Positions 5,215 through 5,243 of a stretch of DNA of 5,243 nucleotides are shown piece after piece; within the stretch, counting starts at the first letter, position 1, and every line of letters begins with the position of its first letter. Position numbers and translations under genes: made by a program. The notes under the pieces are model-generated. The model was not told the DNA's origin and made no database searches. It saw only the letters and a program-made list of their open reading frames with translations. The stretch comes from Candidatus Aphodoplasma excrementigallinarum. GTDB lineage: Bacteria; Bacillota; Clostridia; UBA1381; UMGS1253. The stretch covers positions 1-5,243 of the forward strand of contig DVOF01000013.1 of assembly GCA_018713805.1 (NCBI GenBank). The letters run 5' to 3'.

Positions 5215-5243
5215 CTAAAGCGTATCTACAGCATTGTAAAATA

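Noticed and set aside
1..5243. CRISPR arrays, insertion sequences, tRNA or rRNA genes, and defence systems
   Set aside because: No regularly spaced repeats, terminal inverted repeats, transposase-like proteins or RNA gene signatures were seen; the window is almost filled by four metabolic or maturation genes and one partial gene.

Overview
The window reads as chromosomal DNA from a strictly anaerobic, fermentative member of the Clostridia (Firmicutes). The evidence is: strong GGAGG-type ribosome binding sites 6-9 nt before each chosen start, moderately GC-rich coding sequence, tight same-strand gene packing, intrinsic terminators, and genes for maturation of [FeFe]-hydrogenase. The closest lineage cannot be fixed from sequence reading alone; a gut Oscillospiraceae/Lachnospiraceae-like organism is a guess.

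Layout, all genes on the + strand. (1) Bases 2-352: C-terminal end of a protein that begins outside the window, probably a clostridial P-loop-type ATPase of unknown role. (2) Bases 353-460: short spacer with a terminator-like hairpin. (3) Bases 461-1963: threonine synthase, thrC, complete. (4) Bases 1964-2157: a 194-nt non-coding, structure-rich leader that ends in a strong intrinsic terminator, 19 nt before the next start codon. (5) Bases 2158-5062: a compact three-gene unit made of a TM1266-type small regulator, hydG and hydF. (6) Bases 5063-5243: a second strong terminator (5105-5134), small hairpins, and AT-rich DNA with a weak possible promoter for a gene beyond the window.

How the genes work together: HydG is the radical SAM tyrosine lyase that makes the Fe(CO)(CN) building block of the H-cluster. 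HydF is the GTPase/FeS scaffold that assembles and delivers the 2Fe subcluster to apo-hydrogenase. The TM1266-family ACT-like protein is a presumed regulator that habitually travels with these genes. The third core maturase, HydE, and the hydrogenase itself are not in the window. thrC is a housekeeping amino-acid gene that is probably only a neighbour.

The most interesting feature is the leader at 1964-2157. Transcription of the maturation genes has to pass through the terminator at 2108-2138, because there is no room for a promoter after it. The 9-nt sequence GAGCCGTGC occurs twice, once in an upstream hairpin and once in the terminator's 5' arm, so mutually exclusive pairings are possible. 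This is the layout of a transcription attenuator or riboswitch, and I do not recognise it as a known class.
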